Shown: positions 35,948 through 44,919 of the stretch, piece by piece
Layout of the letters: every line of letters begins with the position of its first letter
Numbering within the stretch: the stretch's first letter is position 1
DNA from: Halioxenophilus aromaticivorans
Lineage (GTDB): Bacteria; Pseudomonadota; Gammaproteobacteria; Pseudomonadales; Cellvibrionaceae
Reading direction: 5' to 3'
Length of the DNA stretch: 64,000 nucleotides
Assembly: GCF_042850945.1 (NCBI RefSeq)
Contig: NZ_AP031496.1
Span: 1,240,001-1,304,000, forward strand
Notes under the pieces: generated by a model
The model's input: only the letters and a program-made list of their open reading frames with translations
Told to the model about the DNA's origin: nothing
Databases searched by the model: none
Position numbers and translations under genes: made by a program

Positions 35948-37209
35948 AATTAGCAGTGCAAACCGAAACCACTAAACCGGCGCTAAGTGCGACCTTTGCA
36001 GCGCGCTGGCGAGTTTTTTGGGGTTATTGTTTAGCGGTTGGTATTTATGCCATCACCGTGGGCTTTTTTGTTTTCCCATCCAATGGTGGTATTCAGTCGT
36101 CTTATTATTCTCTGGTGGCCCTACCCACGTTGATGATTATGGTAACCAAGCCCAGCCTTGCCGTTCATGGGCGCTGGCTATTGCTGTTTTTAGGCGCGCC
36201 CTTGTTTCTGGCCATCAGCAGTTTTTGGTCGGATCCCAACGTTGCTACCACCTACCGCGAACCCAGCTTTTTTATAAAAATGTTGGCCATTTTAGCTTTT
36301 TTGTATTTCGCCATCGCCTATGTGATGCAAACCTATAAACACTTCAGTGGGCTGTGGGTTATTGTGCTTGGCTGGGTTGCCGGTGCCAGTGCATTAGTCG
36401 GGCTGGTGGATTACCTAGTGCAACACCACGGGGCAATCCCCGGCCAGTGGCCTCGTTTTAAGGGTATTGCCTGGGGCGGTGATACCAACCGTGTGGCGGC
36501 CTTTTATACCGTGGGGTTTCTAGCTTGCGTCTATTTGGCCTACTTTAAACAAGGCCTGTGCCAAGTGATTTCTGTACTGTGTGCACTACCACCGGTACTG
36601 GTGGTGATGTTGGCGCAAAGCAAAGTGCCTTTTTTAGTGATCGTCGCCACCGTGTTGTTGGTGATTGCCACCCGCGTCACCACCCGCGACTGGCGCTGGC
36701 TCGCCGCCGGTGCCGTAGTTTTCGTCGGGCTTGGTTTGTGGTTGTCTTTAGGTACCAATACGTTTGCTCGAGTATATTCGTTTTTCATTCGTTGGGAGTT
36801 GTGGCAAGCCGCCATCGCTAGTCTTAATGACAACTGGTTGTGGGGCACGGGCCTGAATTATCGCGTGAGCCTTACCGTAGACGGCACTGTATTTGGCCAG
36901 CCCCATAACTTTTTGGTTGATACCCTGCGTTTCGCCGGTGTTATTGGCTTGACGCTATTAGTGGCGCAAATGGTGGCCACCCTGGTGGTGGTGATTAAAT
37001 CTCTGCCTAGCATGCCAATTATGTGGTTTTACGGTGGCTGGTTTTTAAGCGGTGTGGGCACGGCATTAGTAGAAGCCCAGCAGCCGCTCATGCGGCCCAG
37101 CTATGTTTGGTTCCTATACTGGTTGCCCACAGTATTTATTTGGCACGCTTACCAAAGTAACAAATTGCCGTCAGAGGGCGCCACCTCTGCTCAAGTAGGT
37201 GAGTCATAG
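35944..37209 (+). CDS. O-antigen ligase / polymerase-like membrane protein
   Basis: 421 aa, about ten or eleven hydrophobic segments. The large loop between the later helices (WELWQAAIASLNDNWLWGTGLNYRV and FGQPHNFLVDTLRFAGVIG) has the His-containing signature of the O-antigen ligase (Wzy_C/WaaL) family. Would join an undecaprenyl-linked glycan to lipid A core in the periplasm, or polymerise it. Translationally coupled to the GT upstream. Confidence 0.85.
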   Translation: MKLAVQTETTKPALSATFAARWRVFWGYCLAVGIYAITVGFFVFPSNGGIQSSYYSLVALPTLMIMVTKPSLAVHGRWLLLFLGAPLFLAISSFWSDPNVATTYREPSFFIKMLAILAFLYFAIAYVMQTYKHFSGLWVIVLGWVAGASALVGLVDYLVQHHGAIPGQWPRFKGIAWGGDTNRVAAFYTVGFLACVYLAYFKQGLCQVISVLCALPPVLVVMLAQSKVPFLVIVATVLLVIATRVTTRDWRWLAAGAVVFVGLGLWLSLGTNTFARVYSFFIRWELWQAAIASLNDNWLWGTGLNYRVSLTVDGTVFGQPHNFLVDTLRFAGVIGLTLLVAQMVATLVVVIKSLPSMPIMWFYGGWFLSGVGTALVEAQQPLMRPSYVWFLYWLPTVFIWHAYQSNKLPSEGATSAQVGES

Positions 37210-37211
37210 CC

Positions 37212-38297
37212 GTGGCCAGTGATAACGGTTTTAAATCCGCAGATCCGCCGTTGAAGGTGTTGGCCTGGCCGATGGAAAAAAACATCGATGCCAACCCCTA
37301 CAATCATATTTTGTATCAGGCCATGGCGGAGTTTGCTTACGTGGGGGAGTTCCATTCGCGCAAAATGCACTGGGCCGGCGAAAATATACTGCACGTGCAT
37401 TGGCCTGATATGCTGTTGCGCGGCCGCCGCACCTGGCGTATTAAAATTCGCTTTCGCCGCCTAGCTAAAATGGTTGCCAAGTTAAAGCGAAATGGCGGAA
37501 AACTGGTTTGGACAGTGCACAATTTAAAACCGCACAATCCTACCCATCCTCAGTTGGCTGACCGCTTAATGGCTGAGTTTGTCAGTTGGGTGGACGGTTT
37601 TATTTTTCTAACCGACGAAAGCCGAGGCCAATTTTTAGCGGCGTTTCCGGCCGAGGCCGATAAACCCTATTGCGTTACGCCCCACGTACACTATCGACAT
37701 TTTTATCAGCCCGGCCGGCCCACGGTAACCCGGCAATCGCTGTCGATTCCAAACGACGCAACCGTGTTGTTGATGTTTGGCAAGTTGCGCCATCACAAAG
37801 GGTTACAGCAATTACTGCAGGCCCACAAAGGCTGCGAGGCCAATGATGTTTATTTAGTGATTGCTGGTGAGCCCAGTGATAAAGTCGCAGCCCAGGCATT
37901 ACTTGCCCAGGTGGCGGGCAACACGCATGTACGCGTGCAGTTGCAGCATATCGCACCGCAACAGGTGCCGGATTATTTCGCCTTGGCAGACGCGGTAGTG
38001 TTGCCCTACGTTAAAATTTTAAATTCCGGCACGGCGGTATTGGCGTTATCGTTTGGTTTGCCCATCATCGCGCCTGCCATGGGCAGCTTAACCGCACTGC
38101 GAGAGCAATTCGGTAAGCAGCAGGTGTTTTTGTATACGCAGGAATTCACTGTAGGGGCCTTGAAAACGGCCTTGCATTGGTTGGCTTCAGCGCCTGATTC
38201 CGAGCCTCACCGCTTGATTGAAACGCTCAGCCCAATGGAGCCCAGGGCGGTTGCGTTGGCCACAGCCAGCTTTTTTCAGAGTTTACTGGCCCAGTAA
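37212..38297 (+). CDS. Glycosyltransferase (GT-B, family 4-like)
   Basis: 361 aa, GTG start 2 nt after the O-antigen ligase stop. N-terminus VLAWPMEKNIDANPYNHILYQAM and HVHWPDMLLRG; the C-terminal half has LMFGKLRHHKGLQQLL, YFALADAVVLPYVKILNSGTAVLALSFGLPIIAP, typical GT4 donor-binding features, although the usual E-x7-E is replaced by a hydrophobic run. Last gene of the plus-strand cluster. Sugar specificity unknown. Confidence 0.85.
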   Translation: MASDNGFKSADPPLKVLAWPMEKNIDANPYNHILYQAMAEFAYVGEFHSRKMHWAGENILHVHWPDMLLRGRRTWRIKIRFRRLAKMVAKLKRNGGKLVWTVHNLKPHNPTHPQLADRLMAEFVSWVDGFIFLTDESRGQFLAAFPAEADKPYCVTPHVHYRHFYQPGRPTVTRQSLSIPNDATVLLMFGKLRHHKGLQQLLQAHKGCEANDVYLVIAGEPSDKVAAQALLAQVAGNTHVRVQLQHIAPQQVPDYFALADAVVLPYVKILNSGTAVLALSFGLPIIAPAMGSLTALREQFGKQQVFLYTQEFTVGALKTALHWLASAPDSEPHRLIETLSPMEPRAVALATASFFQSLLAQ

Positions 38298-38339
38298 AAG
38301 CTTATTGGTTTAGTAATAGATCACTGGTGTAGTAAAAGG

Positions 38340-39284
38340 TCACAGGCCCAGCAAAGCTAGCAACTGAGCACCGACGGTTAAGTGGTGGTTGGCGGCGGCA
38401 GATCTCGGTGGAGCAGGGTTGTACTGGTCGCTTGCTATAACGCCTACCTCACCGGCATCCACCAAGCCCTGGGCTGCCTTGGCAATTTTATTGGCCGTGC
38501 CCGGCATAATCAGCGGTAGGTCAATTAGCCCAACCCCTGCTTGGGTGTTTAATGCCTCTGCCACCATGGATGCTGAATCCTTGGTGATCCAAATTTCTCC
38601 CACCTTGGTCAATTGCTCTGCTAGCCAGCCCGGTGGGCATTGATCGACGCTGATAAATTCAGCATCGTCGTGTTGTTGGCACCAGGTGTTAAGTGCATTG
38701 CTGGTGCTGTTGGGGGTGCGCCGGGAGTTGGAAATTAACCAGTGTTTGCCGGATTGGTGGGTAACGAGTTGGTTAACGGCTTCGAGTATTTGCGGTTCAG
38801 GCCAGGCGAAGTGTTTATTGGTTCCCCCCAGCAGAATTAATCCCAGGTTTGGGTTGGGATCGCTCAGCACCGTAGGTGCTAATGCGGTGGCAGACACTAG
38901 GCGATTACCTCCGGCTTGCAAGCCATCGTGTGCCGGCGTAATGACCGCATCAAACCAATTGCTGGGTAGGCTTGGGTTCATAATGACCACGGCCTTGGCA
39001 CCATACACCCGTTTCATTGCGAGCAAGGCCAAGTGCGTGGCGTGGCCAGCACCGATAACGACATCCGGGACGCCGCTGACCGCATTAATGGTGTTTAATT
39101 CTGGCCAACGTCCGGTGATCAGTGCGCGCAATGTGTGCTTTAGGTTGCCCACAGGCACCGTTTGCGTTTGCACCGGGCGCTGATTAACCAAACCTTCAAC
39201 CAAGGCTTGGCTTTGTTTCTCGTGCCCTGGTTTGCCATCCACAAGGCGCCACACAGTGAGCGTGGCAGAGCAAGCTTCAGCCAT
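38340..39284 (-). CDS. ELM1/GtrOC1-family putative glycosyltransferase
   Basis: 314 aa. N-terminus VWRLVDGKPGHEKQSQALVEGL matches the family named after the mitochondrial fission protein ELM1, whose bacterial members lie in LPS loci. Further motifs: PDVVIGAGHATHLALLAMKR, VIMNPSLPSNWFD, LILLGGTNKHFAW and WITKDSASMVAEAL. Starts 3 nt after the yrfG stop, so the two are one transcript, facing the glycosyltransferase cluster tail to tail. Probable sugar transferase for LPS core. Confidence 0.85.
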   Translation of the reverse strand: MAEACSATLTVWRLVDGKPGHEKQSQALVEGLVNQRPVQTQTVPVGNLKHTLRALITGRWPELNTINAVSGVPDVVIGAGHATHLALLAMKRVYGAKAVVIMNPSLPSNWFDAVITPAHDGLQAGGNRLVSATALAPTVLSDPNPNLGLILLGGTNKHFAWPEPQILEAVNQLVTHQSGKHWLISNSRRTPNSTSNALNTWCQQHDDAEFISVDQCPPGWLAEQLTKVGEIWITKDSASMVAEALNTQAGVGLIDLPLIMPGTANKIAKAAQGLVDAGEVGVIASDQYNPAPPRSAAANHHLTVGAQLLALLGL

Positions 39285-39287
39285 GGT

Positions 39288-39956
39288 TTAAGGCATGATT
39301 TCGTCAAAGTGATGGATGGCCGGAAATTCATCCACGGTGCGAGGTTTTTGGCTGTCGGGTTGATGAATACACAGCAGGTGGCGGATACCGAAGTCCTGGG
39401 CGGCCTTTAAAATGCGCACGGTATCGTCGATAAACAATGTTCGGTTGGGGTCAAAAGGCTCCACTTCGGCCAGGCGCTGCCAAAAGGTTTGGTGTTCTTT
39501 GGGGTGCTTAAACTGATGCGAGGACAGCACCACATCCAGCCACTGGTTAATTTCAGTGACTTCCAATTTCAATTTCAGAACTTCTTGGTGGGCGTTGGTT
39601 ATGAGCACCAGCTTTTTATTATGTTGCCGCAGGGCGGTTAAAAACCCCTCAACGTAGGGCCGTATTTTAATTTTGTGCTGTACCTCACGCTTTAACTCAC
39701 CCACATTGAGCTTCAACGCGGCTGACCAGAAATCTAAACAATACCAGTTGAGGGTTCCCTCGTGCTCATTAAAATAACGGCCCAGATGAGCATGGGCGTC
39801 TGCCAGTGGTATGGCGTTGGTTTGTGCATAGACGGCGGGCAAATGCTCCAGCCAAAAATAGTTATCAAAGTGCAAATCGAGGAGGGTGCCGTCCATGTCT
39901 AACAGCACGGTGTCGATTTCTTGCCAGTTCAGCAGAGGTTGGGCGGGGGCAGACAT
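39288..39956 (-). CDS. yrfG: HAD-family GMP/IMP nucleotidase
   Basis: 222 aa. HAD motif I DTVLLDMDGTLLDL with the nucleophile Asp, motif II LVLITNAH, a Lys in SSHQFKHPKEHQTFW, and motif IV LFIDDTVRIL. Close to the E. coli YrfG nucleotidase in length and in its neighbourhood (hslR, hslO, pckA, cysQ). Cytoplasmic nucleotide salvage. Divergent from cysQ with a 127 nt gap; nudE, which sits here in some relatives, is absent. Confidence 0.92.
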   Translation of the reverse strand: MSAPAQPLLNWQEIDTVLLDMDGTLLDLHFDNYFWLEHLPAVYAQTNAIPLADAHAHLGRYFNEHEGTLNWYCLDFWSAALKLNVGELKREVQHKIKIRPYVEGFLTALRQHNKKLVLITNAHQEVLKLKLEVTEINQWLDVVLSSHQFKHPKEHQTFWQRLAEVEPFDPNRTLFIDDTVRILKAAQDFGIRHLLCIHQPDSQKPRTVDEFPAIHHFDEIMP

Positions 39957-40083
39957 CTAGAGCGCAGACCGTTTAAGAAGTTTATTCACCAAAGAGCCGG
40001 TAGTATGCCTTCAATCGGAACCGGTTTGAAGCAAACCGTGGTATGGTAGGCGTCGGATTTCCACACATTTTAGAGGACGATAC

Positions 40084-40908
40084 ATGGACAAAGAGCTGTT
40101 ATCACAGGTAGTGAGCATTTCCCGCGATGCAGGAGAGGCAATTTTAGAAGTATACAATCGCGCTGCGGGTTATGAGATTGACGCCAAAGCCGATGACTCT
40201 CCTGTCACCGAGGCCGATTTAGCAGCCCACGCAATTTTAAACCCGGCGTTAGCCAAGTTGTTGCCGGGCGTTCCTGTGTTGTCTGAAGAGTCTACTTTAC
40301 CGCCGTTTTCTGAGCGTGGTCAGTGGAACAAGTACTGGATCATCGACCCACTGGATGGCACTAAAGAGTTCATCAAACGCAACGGCGAGTTTACCGTTAA
40401 CGTTGCTCTAATTGAGAACGGCGAGCCGGTATTGGGCGTGGTATACGTACCCGTGCTGGACATTACCTACTCCGGCATCAAAGGCCAGGGCGCCTGGAAA
40501 ATTGCGGACGGTGCAGAGTCTGAAATCAAAGTGCGCACCCTGGCCGAGCAGCAAGCCAGCGGTAACCCCATTGAGGTGGTTGCCAGCCGCAGCCACGGTG
40601 CTGAAGCCGTGGAAGCCATGTTGAACAAGCTGACCGACGCACTTGGCCCGGTTGAAACCAAAAATATGGGCAGTTCGTTGAAGCTGTGTTTGGTGGCCGA
40701 GGGTCAGGCGGATTTGTACCCGCGTTTGGCGCTGACCTCTGAATGGGATACCGCAGCAGCCCAAGCGGTGGTTGAAGCCGCCGGTGGTAAGGTGATGGAT
40801 ATCGACTTCAACGTACTGCGCTACAACACCAAAGAAGACATCCTAAACCCGTTCTTCTATGTGGTAGGCGATACCGAGTACGACTGGAAAGCCTTGCTCG
40901 GCAGTTAA
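40084..40908 (+). CDS. cysQ: 3'(2'),5'-bisphosphate nucleotidase
   Basis: 274 aa with AGAGGA upstream of the ATG. Inositol-monophosphatase fold: SPVTEADLAAHAIL, EES of motif I, WIIDPLDGTKEF of motif II (metal-binding DPLD) and SEWDTAAAQAVVEAAGG. Hydrolyses PAP to AMP during sulfate assimilation. Its last 4 bp overlap the convergent GT25 gene. Confidence 0.96.
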   Translation: MDKELLSQVVSISRDAGEAILEVYNRAAGYEIDAKADDSPVTEADLAAHAILNPALAKLLPGVPVLSEESTLPPFSERGQWNKYWIIDPLDGTKEFIKRNGEFTVNVALIENGEPVLGVVYVPVLDITYSGIKGQGAWKIADGAESEIKVRTLAEQQASGNPIEVVASRSHGAEAVEAMLNKLTDALGPVETKNMGSSLKLCLVAEGQADLYPRLALTSEWDTAAAQAVVEAAGGKVMDIDFNVLRYNTKEDILNPFFYVVGDTEYDWKALLGS

Positions 40909-41789
40909 TGATTTTCTGCCCGGCTGTCCTGGCTGGGCATTGTTTCCCCTTCATTGCTCAACACATTACCCGCTTCTCCTTTGCCTCGCAGGCGCAGGCT
41001 TTTGCCTGGACATTTGTTCGGTAGGTCATTGGGGAACAGAGCCGCTTTGTGGGTGCGAAAGTACGCATGGCGTTTGCGGCTAAAGCTAAGCTTGGCAGGG
41101 TGGTGGCGGAGTTTTTGCCAAAGATTGGGTTTTTGGCAGCGATTACAGGGGGTTTTCTGGACGTTGGTAGGGCGCACACGTTCGTAGGCGATGTGTGGCT
41201 CCACGGCATGCTGCGCTACATCAAACAAAAAGAAATGATCTAGCACGTGGTCGATGGCCTCGTACATATCCCAGGCGTGGTCCAAAAATTTCTGCATACC
41301 CCGGCGATTAAACAGGTAGGCCTGAGTACCTAGTACACCTCGCTCGGGCCGGGTAAGTAAGCAACCGCTGGCCAGGGTTTTAACCACTTTTCGGCGCCGT
41401 AACTTCAGCGCCATTAGCCGCACCAGTTCCAGGTCTTCGGCCATTAGCTCGCGCACCACGGTGGCGAAATTGTCTTCAATTACAACGTCATCTTCTAATA
41501 TACAGGCGAACTCGTAACCCTGTTCATAGGCTTGTTGCACGGCTCTGTAGTGCGATAGATAGCAGCCTATTTCGCTGACCGTCAGCTCCTGGCGGTGGCG
41601 AGTGAGCGCTCGGTCCAAGTTGTAGAACTCACGCCCCTGTAGTGCTGGCTTTTCTTGGCGGCCATCGACGCCGGCAAACCATTGGCAGGGTAGGCCCTGC
41701 TGCTGTATGTCTCGGAACAAGTTGCCGGCGGTTTCTACCTGCCGGTTTAGCGTAATAATGCTGCAAATTAGATGCGGTAGATCTGTCAT
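40905..41789 (-). CDS. Glycosyltransferase family 25
   Basis: 294 aa. GT25 features: early strand LICSIITLNRQVE, the acceptor/donor segment EIGCYLSHYRAVQQAYEQGYEFACILEDDVVIEDNF with the LEDD metal motif, then YLFNRRGMQKFLDHAWDMYEAIDHVLDHFF. The C-terminus is long, basic and Cys-containing. The family adds galactose or glucose to lipooligosaccharide. A stand-alone gene separated from the main glycan cluster by yrfG and cysQ. Confidence 0.85.
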   Translation of the reverse strand: MTDLPHLICSIITLNRQVETAGNLFRDIQQQGLPCQWFAGVDGRQEKPALQGREFYNLDRALTRHRQELTVSEIGCYLSHYRAVQQAYEQGYEFACILEDDVVIEDNFATVVRELMAEDLELVRLMALKLRRRKVVKTLASGCLLTRPERGVLGTQAYLFNRRGMQKFLDHAWDMYEAIDHVLDHFFLFDVAQHAVEPHIAYERVRPTNVQKTPCNRCQKPNLWQKLRHHPAKLSFSRKRHAYFRTHKAALFPNDLPNKCPGKSLRLRGKGEAGNVLSNEGETMPSQDSRAENH

Positions 41790-42294
41790 GTGCGGTATGA
41801 GGTTGTTAGCGGCTCAATCGGCGCAAATACTACCATTGAATAGGCAAATTGAAAAAAAACGGTGGCTGCTGGGTGGGCTGGTTACGTCGCTGGGGCTAGT
41901 TTATGGCGAAACGCTATTGCCAGTGCGGGTTTGAGTTCGAATCAATCTTTAGATTTAACGGAAATTTGCGTGGCTTATTTGGGGCTATGCTAATCTTGCC
42001 GCTTTCATTAGGCCTGTAAGCTTCTGGCGTTATTCAGTGCTGCAATTGGCTTTGGCCAAGGCTGCGCCCGTGTGGAATGCGCAATAGTAGGTCGATAGGA
42101 AGCGATGCACGCCAGTAAAATTGGGCGTCCCTAAAAATCAGATCTGAGTCGCATTTTTACCACCTGCAGTGGGTGTATAAAGGTGCTACTTAACATCGAA
42201 ATGAAGTCATTGAGCTGTTTCGGCTGCGGCTGGCATTGGCGCACCATTTTTGTATTCTCCGTTTATTCGTTGGCAATAATATGAGGCATCACAA
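41790..42294. other. Intergenic region
   Basis: About 500 nt upstream of the small gene at 42295 and of the GT25 gene. The one frame present (41707-41934) mostly overlaps GT25 and is a shadow. No RNA gene or repeat recognised. Confidence 0.4.
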
Positions 42295-42504
42295 ATGAAA
42301 GAACCAAAACTCCCCGTCAATGTAGATCAACAATTGTCACAACTCACCCGCTATAAAGTGCAATCCGAGATCATCAGCCTGCAGCGTCAACTTGAGCGCA
42401 TCAGCGTTGATACCAACACGGTTGATTTTGCTCTGCTGGAAACCTTTAAAGAAATGATCCATTCCCGCCGACAACTATTGTCGTCGCTACGTCCCTCCGT
42501 TTAG
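42295..42504 (+). CDS. Small helical protein of unknown function
   Basis: 69 aa. Almost entirely predicted helix with a heptad-like pattern (YKVQSEIISLQRQLERISV, ALLETFKEMIHSRRQLLSSL), no signal peptide or Cys. GAGG lies about 10 nt before ATG. A 6 bp hairpin (ATGCCG / CGGCAT, 42514-42529) follows without a T tail. Composition matches a real small protein; function unknown, coiled-coil binding possible. Confidence 0.6.
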   Translation: MKEPKLPVNVDQQLSQLTRYKVQSEIISLQRQLERISVDTNTVDFALLETFKEMIHSRRQLLSSLRPSV

Positions 42505-42781
42505 TTACAGCCGATGCCGGCCACGGCATTGAGTGCCAAAAAAGATCGTTTTCACGCTACCGGCGTTTGTTAGTCATCATTTGCGCTATTTTTAATATCG
42601 CTGTGTACTAATTCTTAGTTTTTCACGGATTTTGGGAGAAATTTTCAGGAAGAATCGAAAAGTACTGCTACATTTAAATGAGTTGGCCTGAAAGGCAACA
42701 GAAGATTTACAACTGTGTGTGAATGTCCGTTGATCGACGCTTGGTTAACATCTCATTAATCCTAGTATGGAGCCAATTGGT

Positions 42782-43000
42782 ATGGGTGCTTCGAGTAACT
42801 TTGATCCTTCTTTCTGGTATGTGATTAACCACCGCTACAACCATCTTGTGTATCGCACAAAAGATCGGGCTAAGGCTAAGGCCTATGCGCTGTCGCGTAA
42901 CAAAGCACATTTGGACGAAAGTGAATACGGTGTGATTTCCGGTTCGCAATTGATGGTGCGTGGTGTTGACGCTGCGCTGAGAAGCCCTTCCTTCGGCTAG
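42782..43000 (+). CDS. Small soluble protein of unknown function
   Basis: 72 aa from ATG at 42782, with GGAG 9 nt upstream; an ATG at 42767 lacks a ribosome binding site. Contains FWYVINHRYNHLVYRTKDRAKAKAYALSRNK, a compact aromatic and basic segment that looks like a small fold. No signal. Not recognised. Stands alone before the convergent comF. Confidence 0.55.
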   Translation: MGASSNFDPSFWYVINHRYNHLVYRTKDRAKAKAYALSRNKAHLDESEYGVISGSQLMVRGVDAALRSPSFG

Positions 43001-43046
43001 GCTTGTACCTGCCCGTGGGCTAATTTTTCCACCGCGGGTAGTTTGG

Positions 43047-43763
43047 TCACTTATCGCTGGGTTTTGGTGTGCGGGCTAGAGTAAATACGTCCACCGTGTT
43101 AGCTCCAGCTTCTAACAACTGGCCCGCCAGTGTATTCACCGTGGCGCCGGTAGTGACCACATCATCGACTATTAAAATGTTGTGCCCGCCTAAATCCTGT
43201 GAGCAGACAAATGCCTGCTCCAGGTTCTGTTCGCGTTCTCGCTTGTTGAGCTGCTTTTGGTCCACGCCGGCCAGCCGCCTTTTAGCCGTAACAATCGGCA
43301 ATGCCCATCTCTGCGCCAATACCCGGCTAATTTCGTAGGCCTGGTTGAACCCTCGTCGCCACTGTTTGCGCCAGTGCAATGGAACTGGTGTTATCGCCGT
43401 CCACGGTAGTTCGTCTGGCCACTGCTGGCTTAAATGGTCGGCCTCGGCATTAACCTCAGCCAGCCACCATTTGCGGATGGGCTGATGGTTATGTTCTTTA
43501 TACTGGTTGATTAGATAATCGATAGGAGAGCGGTACTCGTAGCGCGCAAAGCTGCGGTTTACAGGTGGCGGCCGCTGGCTGCACTGGCCACATAAAGGCG
43601 CCGGTTGGGGCAGCGGTAGTGCGCAGCGCGGGCAGCATATGGAAAGCCTCGGCAATTCTGAGTTACAGGCCGTACACAGGGCGCTTCCAGGGCTTGGAGT
43701 AGTGCACAGAAGGCACCTACGTTGCTGTGCAACTAGGCGCTTAATCTCCTTAGTAACATCCAT
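43047..43763 (-). CDS. comF: ComF family phosphoribosyltransferase-like protein
   Basis: 238 aa. N-terminal zinc-finger-like Cys pairs (CLLC, CTAC, CCPRC, CGQC) followed by the type I phosphoribosyltransferase domain with the PRPP loop ILIVDDVVTTGAT. ITPVPLHWRKQWRRGFNQAYEIS is typical of ComF/GntX. Linked to DNA uptake or to utilisation of DNA as nutrient in relatives. Divergent from bioB with 106 nt between, a conserved arrangement in gammaproteobacteria. Confidence 0.93.
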   Translation of the reverse strand: MDVTKEIKRLVAQQRRCLLCTTPSPGSALCTACNSELPRLSICCPRCALPLPQPAPLCGQCSQRPPPVNRSFARYEYRSPIDYLINQYKEHNHQPIRKWWLAEVNAEADHLSQQWPDELPWTAITPVPLHWRKQWRRGFNQAYEISRVLAQRWALPIVTAKRRLAGVDQKQLNKREREQNLEQAFVCSQDLGGHNILIVDDVVTTGATVNTLAGQLLEAGANTVDVFTLARTPKPSDK

Positions 43764-43785
43764 GTGTTTGCCTCAAATGGTCGAC

Positions 43786-43817
43786 TTGTTAACCGCTTGG
43801 CATTGTTTGGTTGACAG
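43786..43817 (+). promoter_or_regulatory. BirA-type biotin operator
   Basis: TTGTTAACC, 14 nt spacer, GGTTGACAG: an imperfect palindrome matching the proteobacterial BirA site (TTGTAAACC-N14/15-GGTTTACAA). Sits between divergent comF and bioB, with its right half inside the -35 box of the bioB promoter. Confidence 0.8.
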
Positions 43818-43838
43818 CGGCTGGGCGGAGTTTACACT
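43811..43838 (+). promoter_or_regulatory. bioB sigma-70 promoter
   Basis: TTGACA at 43811-43816, 16 nt spacer, TACACT at 43833-43838. Perfect -35. The overlap with the BirA half-site explains repression by biotinyl-AMP-bound BirA. Confidence 0.6.
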
Positions 43839-43869
43839 ATCGTCAAAATACGAGACTGTGAGATCAAGC

Positions 43870-44919
43870 ATGACCGCTGCAACAATCCGCCACGATTGGA
43901 CCCGTGCCCAAGTATTAAACCTATTTCAACAGCCCTTTATGGACTTGTTGTTCCAGGCGCAAACCGTCCACAGAGCTAACTTTGACCCCAACCAAGTACA
44001 AGTCAGTACCTTGTGCTCCATCAAAACCGGCGCCTGCCCAGAAGACTGCGCCTATTGCCCGCAGTCCGCTCGTTACGATACCGGCTTAGAAAAGCAAAAG
44101 CTAATGAAGGTCGAGGCCGTTGTAAAAGAAGCCGAGGCTGCAAAAGCAGCCGGTGCCACTCGGTTCTGCATGGGTGCGGCTTGGCGCTCACCGAAAAACA
44201 AGGATATGCCCTACGTCACCGATATGGTGCGCCGGGTAAAATCCTTAGGTTTGGAAACCTGTATGACCTTGGGCATGCTTAAAGATGAGCAAGCTGAAGA
44301 GTTGGCCGACGCTGGTTTGGACTACTACAACCACAACCTGGATACCTCCAAAGAATACTACGGTGAAATCATCACCACTCGCACCTATGACGATCGCTTG
44401 CAAACCTTGGCGCGTGTGCGCGCCGCAGGCATGAAAGTATGCTCCGGCGGTATTGTTGGCATGGGCGAGGAAGAGACCGACCGCGCGGGTATGCTCCAAC
44501 AGCTGGCCAATATGCCCGAGCACCCGGATTCCGTGCCCATTAATATGTTGGTAAAAGTGACCGGCACTCCGCTGGCGGAAAACGACGACATTGATCCCTT
44601 CGAGTTTATTCGCACCGTTGCTGTGGCTCGTATCATGATGCCGAAATCCTACGTGCGTTTATCCGCAGGGCGGGAAGAAATGAACGAGCAAATGCAGGCC
44701 CTGGCATTTTTTGCCGGAGCCAACTCGATTTTCTACGGTGAAAAATTACTGACCACCCCAAACCCTGCGGCCAACCAAGATATGATGTTGTTTGCCAAGC
44801 TAGGTATACAGCCCGAAACCCGCGAAGAGCATATGAGCGACGCGCAGCAAACCGCAGAGCTGGAGCAACAGCTCACCGAGCGAGCCAACGAGGAGCGTTT
44901 TTACAACGCCGCAGTTTAG
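43870..44919 (+). CDS. bioB: Biotin synthase
   Basis: 349 aa from ATG at 43870; an open frame extends upstream to 43639 but crosses the promoter and comF. Radical SAM cluster motif CPEDCAYC (Cys 56, 60, 63), then SARYDTGLEKQKLMKVEAVV, CMGAAWR and YYNHNLDTS, all conserved in BioB. Inserts sulfur into dethiobiotin. First gene of bioB-bioF-bioHC-bioD. Confidence 0.98.
   Translation: MTAATIRHDWTRAQVLNLFQQPFMDLLFQAQTVHRANFDPNQVQVSTLCSIKTGACPEDCAYCPQSARYDTGLEKQKLMKVEAVVKEAEAAKAAGATRFCMGAAWRSPKNKDMPYVTDMVRRVKSLGLETCMTLGMLKDEQAEELADAGLDYYNHNLDTSKEYYGEIITTRTYDDRLQTLARVRAAGMKVCSGGIVGMGEEETDRAGMLQQLANMPEHPDSVPINMLVKVTGTPLAENDDIDPFEFIRTVAVARIMMPKSYVRLSAGREEMNEQMQALAFFAGANSIFYGEKLLTTPNPAANQDMMLFAKLGIQPETREEHMSDAQQTAELEQQLTERANEERFYNAAV

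Noticed and set aside
40011..40033. Imperfect palindrome CTTCAA...TTGAAG between yrfG and cysQ
   Set aside because: Only six matched bases per arm and no known regulator pattern; could occur by chance.
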